Of a stretch of DNA of 64,000 nt, positions 38,864 to 53,892 are shown piece by piece. Location: NCBI RefSeq assembly GCF_025698545.1, contig NC_068575.1, forward strand, positions 61,079,980 through 61,143,979. The letters are read 5' to 3'. Under the pieces are notes generated by a model. That model saw only the letters and a list, made by a program, of their open reading frames with translations. It did not search any database and was not told the DNA's origin. The translations under genes were made by a program, and so were the position numbers. How positions within the stretch are numbered: the stretch's first letter is position 1; each line of letters opens with the position of its first letter. The stretch is from Gossypium raimondii (lineage: Eukaryota; Streptophyta; Magnoliopsida; Malvales; Malvaceae).

Positions 38864-39629
38864 AAGATAGTATTGGTCGTTAGCAGGTAGCATTGGAAAG
38901 AGGGAAATGGTTTGAATTTTTGGAACTGGAAAACTAGAACAGCACCTTGATGGAAAGTTCTCGTTTGACTTTCTTCCTTGGAACGGAACAGAAGGGAAGG
39001 ATAAGCAACACGTCGTTTCAACTCGACTGACTCGACTGTGTGGGAGAATCAAGAATTTGGAATCAACTGATTTTATTTGATTCAGTCAAATTAATTTGGC
39101 TTTTCTTTTATAAGGGTTTTAACTGGTTGATGTTGTAATTATAAAATCAACTTATTTTTATTTAATTACGTGCAATATTAAAATTAAAATAAACCCATTT
39201 TATGTGAAAGTTACAGGTTTTAATGCATGAATTATTAAAGTGTATTCCTGCCCCAAAAAGAATAAATAAATCCTTTTGGGATTTGGGAGTTGAATTAATT
39301 TCTTCAAGTCATTGGCTTTATGTGTCGTAATTTTGTCATTTGTGTATAATAAAATGTAATCATGGTCATGGACCTGGTCTCACTGCTATGAAGAGTACAT
39401 AATTTGATGTTTGATATTGATCCCCCGCAATAAGGCCAAATACAAGTGGTATGTCGGTCCATCATTAAAAAACAGATCTTCTATAATTTAAAAGATATGC
39501 GACTTGGTTTCCTAACGAGGAAAGCAATCCACTTAATCTAGTCACTTTTTTTTTATTCATTTTAATCATAAATTATTATATGGATCTTTCTCACCGTATC
39601 ATTCATGGTCATTTTCTAGTTATTTAATA

Positions 39630-39880
39630 ATATTTTAGCAAAACCTTTTACACTATTGACACATAATTTTGATAATCTTTTACCTTTAACTCAAAATCTC
39701 GAATCCTAAATCTTGAATTCCAAATCTCAAACTCAAATCTCGGGTTCAGGGTTTGGGTTTTGGGTTTTGGATTCAGGTTCAATGTTTAGGGTTTGAGATT
39801 TAAGGTTTGGGATTCAAAATTTAGAGTTTTGGATAAAAAAACCAAAATTACGTGTCAATGACATGGAAAATTTTGTTCAA
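39630..39880. repeat. palindrome with ggtttaggg-like core
   Basis: The outer arms (gcaaaaccttttacactatt with gacacataattttgat; right side accaaaattacgtgtcaatg with acatggaaaattttg) are inverted. The core repeats words such as aaatctcgaatcctaaatct and gggtttgggttttgggtttt, degenerate forms of a telomere-like heptamer facing each other. Probably a small transposon with a simple-repeat core. Confidence 0.5.
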
Positions 39881-39984
39881 ATGTCTTTAAATAATTTGAA
39901 AGGGACCATGGATAATGTGGTGGGAAGAGGTCCATAAAATAATTTCTCCATTTTAACACTTCAATTAATTTTTTACCTCATAAA

Positions 39985-40250
39985 TTTGCATTGTTTGTCA
40001 AATCACTCAAAAAATGGATAAAAAAGTTAAAGGCTATTTAACTTTGCTAATGTGATATACTTGTGGGTTGCCACCTGGATATCGCATTGCGTCAATATTT
40101 TAAAATTGAAAAAAAAATGATTTTAAATTTATTAAAAATATAAAAATATATTTTAAATTTTAAATTTTAAGATGTGCATGTCACATCATTAAAGTGAATC
40201 GAACATTAACTTTTTATTTATTTTGAGATGATTTGAAAAACAATACAAAT
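39985..40250. repeat. inverted-repeat element family Q, copy 2
   Basis: Shares with 12958 the words aatcactcaaaaaatggata, aaaaaagttaaagg and gtgggttgccacctggatat on the left, and gtgaatcgaacattaacttt with ttattttgagatgatttg on the right. Same design, independently degraded. Confidence 0.5.
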
Positions 40251-42203
40251 TTAAAAATTTTATAAAGCTGGAGGGTCAAATAAATTATTATACGTTCTAG
40301 CTAAAATATTAATGTGAATTTTGTTGTGGGTGATTGAGGGAAATGTTTGTTTAAGAAAAATTTCCACTAACTTTTTATTTGGAATAATTAATGGTTTGGA
40401 TAGAAATAAAATCCCAAAATAGATGAACTGAATACACAATTTACGAACAGTCAAAGAAATTTGACCTTTCATTCATGGGATTGTTGGGTAAATGGTAAAA
40501 GTTGGTGAGATGGGAACCAAGCAAGTACCTTCCTCTGTTGGTGAATTACCAATTTAGCATCTGAAAGGCCAAATTGAAGTAGAGAAAGAGTTTTGTCCGC
40601 ATAGTTCATAAAGATGGAGGATTTAAGTTTAAAATATTTAGGTTGAAATTTATAATGTGCAATTAAACTGCGTGAATCTTTCGATTTTATTAATTCATAG
40701 TCCAAATCATTTTAGTACATAGTTTATGTTATAATAGTTTAATTATACACCAGGTGATTATTTAAATATATATATTTTTCCTTTATGAATTATAAGAGGG
40801 CAAAACCTTAACAGCAACGTGACTCGAATTTAGGTCATGAACACCCTAATTATCAAACCAACACACGGGTTCATATGAATACTTCAAACCTTGTATTATA
40901 TATTAGAAAAAAGTCAAGAAAGAGTTCCATTCTAACACATTTGCTTGACCTTTTTTTTCCCCCTGTCCTTGTCAATTTAATCTATAAATATGAAGCGAAT
41001 AGTAAAAGCAACTAAAATCAAAGTCAACAAAAAGCAAAATCGTATTGATTATACCGCCGGGTCTACCAATTAATGGTGTTGATTTAGTACCAAAAGGATC
41101 TTGACTTTGCCAATGCCCCTTTTATTTAAGACATTACACCTTAATTAGACTAAACCGATTGGTTATCATAATTCATATGAAATTTTTATCAAATGCTCGT
41201 TTAATGCGCTTCCTTCTTTACCTTTTATGCTGTGTAAAAAACCAACCAAACGATTCAGTCAAGTTAAGTTTGACTAAACCCTAATAAATTAGGACCTAAT
41301 CACCATTTTGACAAAAGGGACAAAACGTCGATGAGAGCCTCTTTACTTATGAAAAGGATAGGTCCTAATTTTCATTACATTGTTTGAGCCTTATTTTCCT
41401 TTTGGATCAAGTATTTACCAAGTCCGTACTAAATTAAGTTAATCCATATAGTATTTTAAAAAATCAAATAAAGCAAACTACAATTTTTTCATTTGCAAAA
41501 CCATATAAAATTTCAAAATATCGACTCCATTAACTAACATTTTTTCAAACCGTTTACTTATTAAATTGATTCATTTGATCAGATCAAGAACTTGCCAGAT
41601 ACATTCACTGCTTGGCACGGTAAGCATAGGTTGCACCATGGTCCATGGAATAGTCGCAACGAACTCATTACAACACATTGATTTGGGGACCATTGAGACC
41701 ATATCAAAGAAAAAGCAGAACAAAGACAATAACCAAAAAAGAGACGTTCATCATCAATTTACAGGGGGGGATCTTTAAAAAAACCAACGGCAAGCAAATT
41801 GATACAAAAAGCAACAATCTGTGAAATATATATATATGGGACAATTGATCAACTAGTGAATGCTTAAAGGTATAATATACCGCGTGTTTGAGGCAATACA
41901 CAGAGCAGACACTGAATCAATAAAAGTACAATGGAAGGTCAAAGCTAAAAGGCAATTCAATAGTTACTCTAACAAGAAAATTTTCGGATGAAGAAGCCGA
42001 GTGGGAAGGCTGATAAAATTGAAATTTAATACTTGCTGGTTGCACATATGCTTTATGGTAATTCCATTTAGAACATATGAAAAAGGACCTAAAACATGAT
42101 TACTTGAAAGGCTATCGAACTATACCTGATTTTTCGAGAGCGGTACTTCCAAAATAGAAGCTAGGGAATACAAACTCATGAGGAAGCTTTTTTAATCCCA
42201 GTA

Positions 42204-44213
<2,010 letters not shown>

Positions 44214-45715
44214 CTTACTAATATCTCTTCTCCTCCTCCTCCTCCTCTTCTTCTTATTTGCTGGTGATATTAATCGCCACCGTTATCGCCGATTCATAGC
44301 GCGAAATGACGCAAATGGCCCCTATGTCCCCCAAAAATCTAGGGTTTTCTCTTGGTTTTTTTTTTTTCGGTTATAAATTTTAATCTTTCTATTTCAGAAA
44401 TGGAGCTAAGCGCTATAGCTAGCTAACCCTTTTTTTTATTTTTTATTTTTATAATTTTTCCTTTTTATCTCTCTGGATTTTATTGCGTTTTTTAAAATTA
44501 TTTAGCGAAATGAAAAAAAGAAAAAGAGAGAATAAGCCAAGGATGATAGAGGGAAATTTTTAGAGAGAGACAAGGTTAGAATGGGAAAAGAATATTTTAG
44601 GTACCGGCGATATGTACGACAAATCGGCGAGGACAGCTTTTGGCCTATAAAGAGGTTGGGGGCCATGCATTGGATGTGTGATTTACTTACATATTCTTTA
44701 AACGTGGCATGTGATCTGATCAGCTTGTCACATGTTGGCTACTATAGTCAAAAAGAAATTATTGAGAGGTACAATATTTTTATTATTGGTTTACAAAACA
44801 CTTCACTCAATTTCTTTTATAAAATCAGTGCTAATGAATTTCAAATTTTATATATATATATATATATATGTAATTTGTCGAGGAGAGGAGAGGCCAATAT
44901 TGTCGGAAAAAAAGGTGTGAAGCGTGAAGTGCATTTGTTGAGAGTCAATATTATTTACGATGAAGAATTTAGTTTCCCACCGAGGCGGCAGAACATATTG
45001 GGTGAGAATGCTGCCCACCCTAACCATTTCAATCAAATGAGCCAAAGTTAGGGTTTAAAAAATAATAGGTAACTTTGAAAGTTGAAAGAGAAGGAAAATC
45101 TAAAGGTAGATGGAAGAGAATCTAATGAAGTGTGAAGTGGGGACAGTAGCTAGTTGAAGCCGTGTACTTCCCGTAGGTTTGAGACAAATCTTAAAACCAT
45201 TGGTGTGTCAAGACCCAATCAACAATACGAATAATATTTAAAATTTCACAACTATTTTAAAACTGAGTTTAATTATATTTTTAATTACTTCTATAATTGT
45301 CTTTATATATAAAACCAAAAATTATTTTAAATCTATTTTTTTATCAAATTTTCATTGTTATTGATAAATTTTATCTAGTTGTTTCCTCTAGCCATGTAAA
45401 TTGTAATACCTAATGTCCTAAACCCATTATTTGAGCAATCAACCCTAATTAACACAAATTTAAACCTGAACAGATATTAACTCCCTACAAATCAATTAAT
45501 TAAAAATGGAAGAAAACCTGAAAAAGGTTTCAGCTCCTATACAATCAACTAACAATGCTAATCCATATTTAGCTGTGCTATCCCTTTCGCATTCTTTGAT
45601 AGCTTGAGCCTCAACAAAATCTTACCCTATTTTTATTCACAACAATCTTATAACCAACGTATCTCAACCTAATGCATACATCAACATGCTAAAGTCCATC
45701 ACATACTTCCCCCAA
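44214..45715. other. spacer between the CK2 beta and CBL genes
   Basis: Holds the CK2 beta promoter (GAG/CTC-rich leader at 44221-44255) and the CBL 3' flank. An AT microsatellite lies at about 44849-44869. The 156-codon plus-strand frame at 44581-45051 has no recognisable domain and runs through that microsatellite, so I do not call it a gene. Confidence 0.5.
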
Positions 45716-47613
45716 TCATGTGGCAACCTCATCAACCTCAGAATGGAAAACAAAGCTAGGAAATGTTGTTGTTATATCCCTGCATGATTCGTATTATATA
45801 ATGGATGAGTTCCCAAGAGGAGTTGAGGGTTTCTACATAAACCAAGTAAATTGTTGGTAAAGCATACCTGAGGTATGGAAGGGTCATGATTTTCAATAGT
45901 GATGGGTTACGGGAAACGAAGTTTTTCCATTCAGATATATCGATCTTCCCGTCCTGATTAACGTCCGCATCCAAGAATGTCTGCTCGCAAATTGCCATGG
46001 GTCAGTAAAAAGTTGCATAGTAAAATCCCACCCAAGACAACATGGTGGATAAAGAGTACGAGGAATCTTTCATTTATTCTTATTGTAAACCAGATACCTC
46101 AAATGGACAGCCACATGAAATCCACTAACTTTAGAGGTATCCATTTCGAGAAATAGTCTACAGTTCCAAGTAATTAGGAACCTAGGTAACTTTATGCAAC
46201 TAAACCACAACAAGCACTCACCTTATCAAGAATTGCCTCAATCGTTTCATCAGCTAACTTCATTTCAGATTCACATAACAGTGCAATGACCATTTGCTTG
46301 ACCTGCCAAAATCACAGAAGATAAAATTGCCTGCAAGAGGTTTATGTACAAATGTAACTGAATCAAAATATGAATATGGGGGGGCATGCAGCAATTTGTA
46401 ATATTTAAGACCAGTTCTGCCTAGGCATTATATATAAATAACAAACATGCAAGTGCACACATACCTCGTTACGCTCAATAAAACCCGTTCCATCCATGTC
46501 ATAAAGTCTAAACGCAACTGCAATGTAAAACAATCAACTTAAAAATGAGATGGAAAATTAACACGATTCCGGCATTCAAGATCATTATATCAATTGTTTA
46601 CTTACAATTCATCTTGTCCTCTTGTGAGACATTTGGATGGAAGACATTGAGTGCTCGAACAAAATCACCAAAATCAATGACTCCCTTCTTCTTTGCGTCA
46701 AATAAATCAAAGATCTGCATATATTAGAAAGTTGCATAAATTAACCAATTCATATCTTTAAACTGTTCGACAGAATTCCCAATTCCTAACTTTCATATTG
46801 ATTATTAAAATTATGTTTAAAGAAGGAAACTGAGATGAGGAAAGAAATCTGCAGCCTATAGATGATCATGCCCTCAAAACCGATGTAAATATGATAAATA
46901 TACAACCTAATCACCCATTACTAACACATCACATGCCCATCCAACATAATTTAGACAAAAGCAAGTCGAAACTCGAAGTAAAATTGAATTTCCCACAACA
47001 ATATCAAGCGACAAAATATATTACCCGATTTGCGAAAATGTTCTCCTTCTTCCTATTCTGAAACAGTGCTAATTGAAACTCTTCCTGCAAATACAGCAGA
47101 AGAGATAGAAGGGCATCAAACTTTGCATTTAAAAAAGAACAAAGAGAACCATGACCACATGAAAACCATATAGACAGTACTGTACCTTGTTGATCAGCCC
47201 ATCATCAATCACAGAACTGCTTATGCTCTTGAATAGCTCAAAGAGTGCTTCAACTTCACTAACACTAACTGCAAAAAAAAAACCAATCAAATAGTCCAAT
47301 TTTAGCAAAGTTAGCAAACTTTATAATCTATTCCAAGCTGACCCAAATAATCCAAATCTTTCAGGAAACTAAAACCAATAATAATTTTGGAAATTTTCCT
47401 TCTTAATGGAATGCAAAGCCATGTTTCTTGACTAAAATAGCCTCTAAAAATTGATGTTTCACCTCATAAAATCAACCAGAGAATTGGGTAAATGCAATGA
47501 ACCAAAAAAAAGATGTGATGATTTGTAAACTCACAAGCAGTTTGAGAAGCTAGAATAATAGGATCTTCGTGTCCAGGGTATTGTCTTGTTACTTTAGATT
47601 GAAAGCAGCCCAT
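45716..47613 (-). CDS. CBL1: calcineurin B-like calcium sensor (CBL1/CBL9 type)
   Basis: Eight minus-strand exons: 47613-47535, 47268-47186, 47084-47025, 46714-46606, 46517-46465, 46302-46222, 45980-45868 and 45779-45716. All are GT-AG and they give 213 aa, the length of Arabidopsis CBL1. CBL1/CBL9 bind Ca2+ and recruit CIPK kinases to the plasma membrane, where they regulate K+ uptake, drought/salt and ABA responses. MGCFQSK is an N-myristoylation (Gly2) plus S-acylation (Cys3) signal. EF1 is the atypical CBL loop near 41-54, EF2 is at 80-91, EF3 at 117-128 ([12 protein letters not shown]) and EF4 at 161-172 ([12 protein letters not shown]). The C-terminal FPSF motif at 199-202 carries Ser201, the CIPK phosphosite. 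A polypyrimidine-CAG acceptor ends three bases before the ATG, which suggests an intron in the 5' untranslated region. CBL1 and CBL9 cannot be told apart here. Confidence 0.95.
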
Positions 47614-48470
47614 TTACTGGAAAAAGAAAAAAGAAACAAAAAAAAAAAGAGGCAGTTGCTAGACTAAAGCGCCAAGGCTTTACTATGTTCTCTCAGCAAA
47701 ACCATTTTTAAACCCTGCATATTCATTCACAGCATGAAATTAGAAATCAAAAAAAGGAACGAAAAATATACTAAAATGTCACCAAAAAATCGAAATTATA
47801 CTTGAAAAAATACAAATTTAATTTACGTCATTACAATCGAATCATAGATCTTTTAACAATGCGAATCAATTTAAAGCGAGGCTAAAAGAAAAATCATGTC
47901 CATCCTTCTACAAAAAAAAAAAAAACCTACCTACCGAAAAAATTCAAAATCCGCCGCTAAAAAATGAAAAGAAAAAATCCGCAATGAAACCAATCAGTGA
48001 AGAAAATGAGGGAAAAGCCGAGAGCGGATTATAAAGGAAGACAAGGTTTTTTTTTTTTTTGACTGATTAATCAGACGGTTGAGACTGATTTGATCTGATC
48101 AGAAGAGAAAAGCCCATTTTTCCCCTAATAATTTTGCAGCTTTATTTTTTTTTAATTCTCGTTAGTCTAAAAGGAACAACAGTGAAACGCCAGAATCGAC
48201 CAGACTTTCGACGATAGAGAAAAAGTGATTTAACACTGGAAAGAAAAAGAGTTGGAGAGGCCAAGTAATAGGACTAAAAAGATGCGAGTGACTGCACGTG
48301 ACTTTGACGCGAGTAGTTGAATTCTATTTAACGCGTCGTGATGGAATTTGGAATATTCTTTCCTCCGTGTGTATCAAGTAAGCACCGTCCATGGTTCCTT
48401 TCGGTTTTCAGAAACAAATCTCCACCGTTGTTTTCTTTTTATTATTATTATCTTTAGGCCTAATTAATGG
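47614..48470. other. 5' flank of the CBL gene
   Basis: On the minus strand a long pyrimidine run ending in ccag (about 47617-47650) looks like the 3' end of a leader intron. Further upstream the sequence is A-rich to about 47970, then mixed. No other gene is seen. Confidence 0.45.
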
Positions 48471-49035
48471 ATTTGACCCTTAAAGTATACCCATTTTCTC
48501 ACTTTAATACTTAAACTTATTTTCTCCCAATTTGATACCTAAAGTATCAATCACTTCTCAATTTGGTACTTAAAGTATGCTTCAGTTATATTTTTAGTCC
48601 ATTTTTATTTTAATTTTTTTATAATCAATCACACGCCGTCTTTATGTAAAAAACAATTATTTCATCTTATTAAATGTATATTTAAAATATAATAAATAAA
48701 ATAAATATATAAAATTCATAAAATATATAATCTAAAACATATAAATTATAAAAAATATAATTTAAAAATGTAAAACATTTTTCTATATTCTATATTTTAT
48801 ATTTTTTATGTGTATATACATTTAATAAAAGAATATGTTTGTTTTTTACATAAAGATGCCACATGGCACTTTGTGATTAGTTATAAGATTCTTTTTAACG
48901 CCCGTAGAAAATGGACTAAAAAATAAAACAAATGCATACTTTAGGTACCAAATTAGAAAGCGATCGATATTTTAAGTATCAAATTGAGACAACAAAAGTA
49001 ATATACTGCAGGGACCAAATCAAAAATTAAGCGTT
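48471..49035. repeat. long inverted-repeat element, CBL promoter side
   Basis: The left arm (gatttgacccttaaagtata, ttctcccaatttgatacct, aatttggtacttaaagtatg, tttttagtccattttt) is mirrored on the right (aaaatggactaaaaaataaa, catactttaggtaccaaatt, agtatcaaattgagacaaca, gcagggaccaaatcaaaaat). About 565 bp, no coding content, fitting a foldback/MITE element. Confidence 0.65.
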
Positions 49036-50988
49036 TAAAAAATTATGTTTTCAAATATCAAGAAATATTTCCAATAGTGTAATTCCATAGTCTCTCAAAT
49101 TTCAATTTAGCTTTTGTTGAAGTCAACTCCTAAACCATCGACACCTCAACGAAAATCCTATTTACCTTTTAATTTGGGTGCACGTGTTTGGGAATTAGAA
49201 CATGGTTTTTATAATTCCCATTTCAATTACAACAATAAATCACATGAAGTGTTCGGTTTTGGTACGTATGATTCACATGATATCTGTTATCTTATGAAAA
49301 AAGAAGCCAATTATCACATTATTTACTACTATATTTGAGGATTTTCTTCTCTCCTTTTCATGTTATTTCATTCCTCTAAATGCAAAAATTATTTTGATTT
49401 AGATATCTTTGGAATTAAGTTTAAGTAACTCAAACTATTAAAGGAATTAAAATTGATTTTTTAATATTTAATTTAAATAATCGGTAGACTTAATTCAAAT
49501 TGAGAAATCGAATTTAAAAATCATAGCTCAACCCAATTTCAAATCTCATTTTGAGTTTATCTTAAACTCTTTTAAGATACTCTTAATTAGAGGATTAATG
49601 TCGAAAAGGAAAAATAATCTCATATTCAATGGGGAAAAAAGTGAACCCTGACTTTATAAAAACAATAATCATCTTTTCTTTTATCAAACGTACTTTTATT
49701 TTCAAATAAATTTATTACAAGTTTAATACATTATTAGTTTTCTTAATGTAGTATTTATAAAAGTTATATATATAAATAATTATATTTATTTTATATTTTA
49801 CCATTTATTTGGTGAAAATATATAATTGATTAACAATATTATGATGATTAATAAATAAAATTGTAAATTTATTTAATTTTGTGTTTAATTTTTAGAAATG
49901 TGTGAAAATTTTAAAGTTTTTATTATAAATTTTCATCAAACTAACCATAAAATATGAATTAAACATTAAAAATTTTATAACTTTTACCAAAAACAGATAT
50001 CGTGTTGGATAAAGAAAAACACATATTTCGTGCTGGATTGATTATTTATTTGTGTTAAATTATTAGGGTTGATTATTTATATATGTTATTTTGTAGATTT
50101 AAAATTTAAAGATTAAAATATGCTCTAAGCAAGGTTTTCAGAATTGGATTGATGGTCGAAATGGTCATGTCACTGGTTTGTACGATTCAATTAAATAAAT
50201 CATTAAAAAAAACCAACTCAATCCATTTTTATATTGGTTCAATCAGTTCGTACGGCTCAACTAATCTGATTCCTCTCTCCAAATCGATACCCAACCAATC
50301 CAATCGAGTTCAAACAACCATGGCTCTAAATCTCTACACCTTATACAATTGAAACTTAGTCCTCCTACTTCTATATTCAAGAATTTAATCCCTCTAATTT
50401 TTAGATTTAAAAATCTGCTTTCAAATTATTTATAACCACATAACATTTTAATTATATTAACTATTTGGATTAATCAACAACACCATAAAATGTAAAGATC
50501 AAATTATGTAAAAATTTAAAGTATAAGGATTAAATCTTAATTTTAAATATTTTAGAAAAACCAAAATGAAAATATTATAAAATAAATAAACATTGAATGT
50601 AACAATGAGATATTTTTAAGACTTATTTTCTAAAAAAAAAAAAAAGGAGAAGAAGAGACATTTCCTTTTGTACCATTTGTCAACGGCCTAGTAATGAATT
50701 TTATATTTTTTCAAAAAGAAGTTGTTATTAAATTTAGCCAACAAATCTTTATCCAAATAAGCGAAAATATTCTATTTTGGAACTTAAGAATATTATAATA
50801 TATTATATTATATATTATGTAAAAGTTTTAAACTTGAAGACATATGTCAAGTATATTGTCCACACATTAAAAAATTTATAATCTATACTATTTATTAATT
50901 TTCTCTGAATTAGTGTCACATTTAATCAGACCATTAATTTAGTTAAAAATTATAAAAATATTTTTTCGTAATTAAAGAAAATTACTAA
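49036..50988. other. A+T-rich intergenic DNA
   Basis: No gene or clear element. Frames at 49114 and 50149 have no domain. Confidence 0.45.
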
Positions 50989-51428
50989 TTTAAGGGTGTA
51001 AAAAGCCCTTAAAATTTTTCAAAAAAAAAATTTTTAAGCCCCTCCTTCTTTCACTCAATTGAGCACTTAAATTTTTAAAATGCATCAAAAAGGCCCTCAA
51101 ACTTCTTCAAAAAAAGCAATTAATCCCCTACTTTTTTTTCACTCAATTGGATACTTGAACTTTCAAAATGCATCAAAAAGGCCCTCAATTAGTTTGGGCT
51201 TAATTGCTTTTCTTGAAAAAGCTTGAGGGTCTTTTTGATGCATTTTGAAAGTTCAAGTACCCAATTGAGTCAAAAAAGAAGTAGGGGCTTAATTGCTTTT
51301 TTTTTAAAGGTTTGAGGGCCTTTTTGATGCATTTTGAAAGTTCAAGTTCCTAAATATGTGCAAAAAAAAAAAAACACAGGGGCTTAATTGTTTTTTGAAA
51401 AAGTTCGAGGGCTTTTTGCACCCTTAAA
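50989..51428. repeat. large palindrome built of repeated ~115-bp units
   Basis: Ends are taagggtgtaaaaagccctt and gagggctttttgcaccctta, near-perfect inverted repeats. Inside, the word aaaatgcatcaaaaaggccc occurs twice in the left half, and tttttgatgcattttgaaag occurs twice in the right half as its reverse complement. Accompanying words are caattggatacttgaacttt and aagttcaagtacccaattga. It has four copies of one module in head-head/tail-tail order and no coding capacity. Confidence 0.8.
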
Positions 51429-51513
51429 TTAAAATTATATTATTCGAGAGTATTTTAGTCTTTTAATTTTAATAATAACCAATTAAAATATGAATATAGT
51501 GGGATTGTTTTTT

Positions 51514-51660
51514 AGATAATACCTAGAACTACCCATAATCCATCTTCAACCCTTAAATAGTAGGATAATGCACTTCAACGCATTCGAAACCACGTCCTCC
51601 TGTATAGTGAGATTTGAACTCGCGGCAATTAGATTACTAGAATCTTAAATTTATCACTCA
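51514..51660 (-). mobile_element. tRNA-derived SINE-like copy 6
   Basis: Reverse-strand copy with tacctagaactacccataat (reverse of atgggtagttctaggtat), aaatagtaggataatgcact, cattcgaaaccacgtcctcc (reverse B-box region) and, further on, atcactcaatc. The part near 51607-51640 differs from the other copies. Confidence 0.5.
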
Positions 51661-52242
51661 ATCAAAGGCTCATTTTGATATATTTTATATATTTTTATTT
51701 TAATATACATAAATTATTATCTTCATCAGTAAAATAATTAATTTCAAATCACACGTTTTATTGTTTATTATATATTACTTTTAAACAAAATTTATAATTT
51801 TACACACATACATGTAGAATTTCTAGTAATTTTAAACCTTTGAAAATGTCTTAGCTTGCTATAATGTTTTTCCTTTTATATAATATATAGTCCCTTGCAT
51901 GCGCATCTTGTCTCCACCAATCAAATTTTATTTTCTTTGACTTTTCACGAATAATTCAAACATACGACTCTTTAAAAGAAATACTAATTTATCTTGATTT
52001 TATTATATATTTCCTGCAGTTAGTTTTATAAAAGTGGATATTTAATACATTGGTAATGTATTTTATAAATAGTTTTAAAATTGATATACTCTTTCGTATA
52101 TTTTATAATATCCCTATAAAATACTTATCACGTTTGTAAGTAATTTTCCTAAAATTACTTTTATCAATTTAATATAATTAAATTAGCTTTCAAGAGGGCA
52201 ATTTTTTAATATATATAAACATTCAATAAAAAAGATATCAGT
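51661..52242. other. A+T-rich intergenic DNA upstream of the tRNA gene
   Basis: No gene recognised. The A-rich caataaaaaagatatcagtg just before the tRNA is typical of plant tRNA 5' flanks. Confidence 0.45.
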
Positions 52243-52314
52243 GGATCCGTGGCGCAAGGGTAGCGCGTCTGACTCCAGATCAGAAGGTTGCGTGTTCGAT
52301 TCACGTCGGGTTCA
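52243..52314 (+). tRNA. tRNA-Trp (anticodon CCA)
   Basis: 72 bp with a full cloverleaf. The acceptor ggatccg pairs with cgggttc, followed by discriminator A. The D arm contains the A-box tggcgcaagggtagcg. The anticodon stem is tctga/tcaga with CCA at 52275-52277. The T arm contains the B-box ggttgcgtgttcgattc. There is no intron and no encoded 3' CCA, as expected for a nuclear gene. A short T run follows near 52332 and a longer one near 52341, usable as pol III terminators. Confidence 0.96.
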
Positions 52315-52487
52315 AAATCCCATTCTAAACGGGTATTTTGGGTTTTTTCTTTCACGTTCGGGTCCATAAACCTCGGATCCGGACAAAATATGGATCTTAA
52401 AATAAGCTCGTAGGCCCAATTTCAGTTCATTTCCATTACCTATACTAAAAAGCCTGACAATATTTATGCCGACATCATATAGAATAG

Positions 52488-52832
52488 GGTTAATATAATT
52501 TTTTACCTCCTCAACTTAATAATTATATTCACTTTCGTATTTATATTTTTTGTCGCTTGAATTTGGTAACTAAGTTAATTTTGGTCTCTGAATTAGAAAA
52601 AATATAAACAATTAACGTTGTGGCACTATGAGATTGTGTCATGCCACGACTTGAAAAAGTGAATTTACTGACGTGGCATAATCTCATAATGTTATATCAC
52701 TAAATTTTTACACTTTTTCTATTTTAAGGATAAAAATGAACATAATTGCCATGTTGTAGAACCAAAGTGGACTAGAAAAAATTACAAATACCAAAATAAG
52801 CCTAATTGCTAAGTTCAAAGGTTAAAAACTAC
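52488..52832. repeat. inverted-repeat element family R, copy 2
   Basis: gggttaatataatttttta at the left mirrors aaaaactacattaaccct at the right. Central paired words gttgtggcactatgagattg and ctgacgtggcataatctcat also mirror each other and match the plan at 15919. About 345 bp. Confidence 0.6.
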
Positions 52833-53892
52833 ATTAACCCTATAATATATATGTATATGTATACAATTCTTCTTCTTTTTAATTAAGGAGGGTAAAACCT
52901 ATTACATAGCAATCAATCTAGAAAAAAAATAAACTAGTAACGTCCTCATGAAATACATTCAAAGTAAAATCAGGAGGTTGGGACCAAAAGTAAAAGCCAA
53001 TAACCATTGCTTCTGCGACTTTTGCTAAACAATAAATCATCCTATTGTATTCTCGATATATATGTTTAATACCAAGATTTCAATCTTGGCGTAACTGATA
53101 TTGGACCGTATGAATATCATTGTGATGATAAAAAAAGAAAAAGAAAAAGAGAGACATTGGGATGATGTTTTGAGTTTCACAGAGGTAATGCAAGGATGCC
53201 CACGAAGACGTTAGAGTAGAATCAACTTCGTGTTCTTCATGTAAATGAGAGCTAAGGCGAAAAGAAAAACAACAAAGGGTCAAAAAGTTGTGTGAATAAA
53301 CACCTATAAGAACAGGCCACCAAAAGGCTAGGGGAAGACCCAGTTTCATGAAAATGATGTTTATTTTACATCACACCCCACTCAAATGGTATGAACTCCT
53401 CGCTATTACTCAAATAATCAGTCTATATATTGAGTACAATTTGAAGATATTCCAACTTTATATGAATATAATTTTTGTATCATTATTGAAAGTTGTTCAA
53501 TTTTGTACGAAAGATATAAATTCACGATTATTATTTTATAAGTGTTAAATACGATTATTGTAATATTTCAATTTCACATTAATTTTTTTTATTTATGATT
53601 CTCTATTATGTATACTTGAAGAATAACTCATAAATTATAGATAATAACTCATAAATTAAGCTTGGGTTTTTTTAAAATAGTGAAGAGTTGTATTAGAAGT
53701 GTGAACATTTTGCCTTAGTATTTGGTGTGGGTGGGTAGATAAGTTGTATAAATCGATCATGTCATTTCCTTTTTTCAACCTTTTTGGTTCTATTCTTCGA
53801 GATAATGATACATTTATAATAAAAAGGCAAAAAAAAAAAAATTGCTTATATTAGCTGAAAACATGCCCCCAATATCAACAAGAGGTTGAACG
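52833..53892. other. intergenic DNA
   Basis: No gene recognised. The frame on the minus strand at 53080-53349 and the plus-strand frame at 53348-53548 show no known domain. Confidence 0.4.

Larger units (their letters stand above)
38864..42203. other. intergenic DNA between the kinase and CK2 beta genes
   Basis: Contains the palindrome at 39630 and the inverted repeat at 39985. The rest is A+T-rich with short frames (38786, 40260, 40469, 41566) lacking domains. The part just above 42000 is likely the CK2 beta 3' flank. Confidence 0.4.

Noticed and set aside
44581..45051. 156-codon plus-strand frame between the CK2 beta and CBL genes
   Set aside because: No recognisable domain. It reads through an AT microsatellite as Tyr-Ile repeats and there is no conserved start context.
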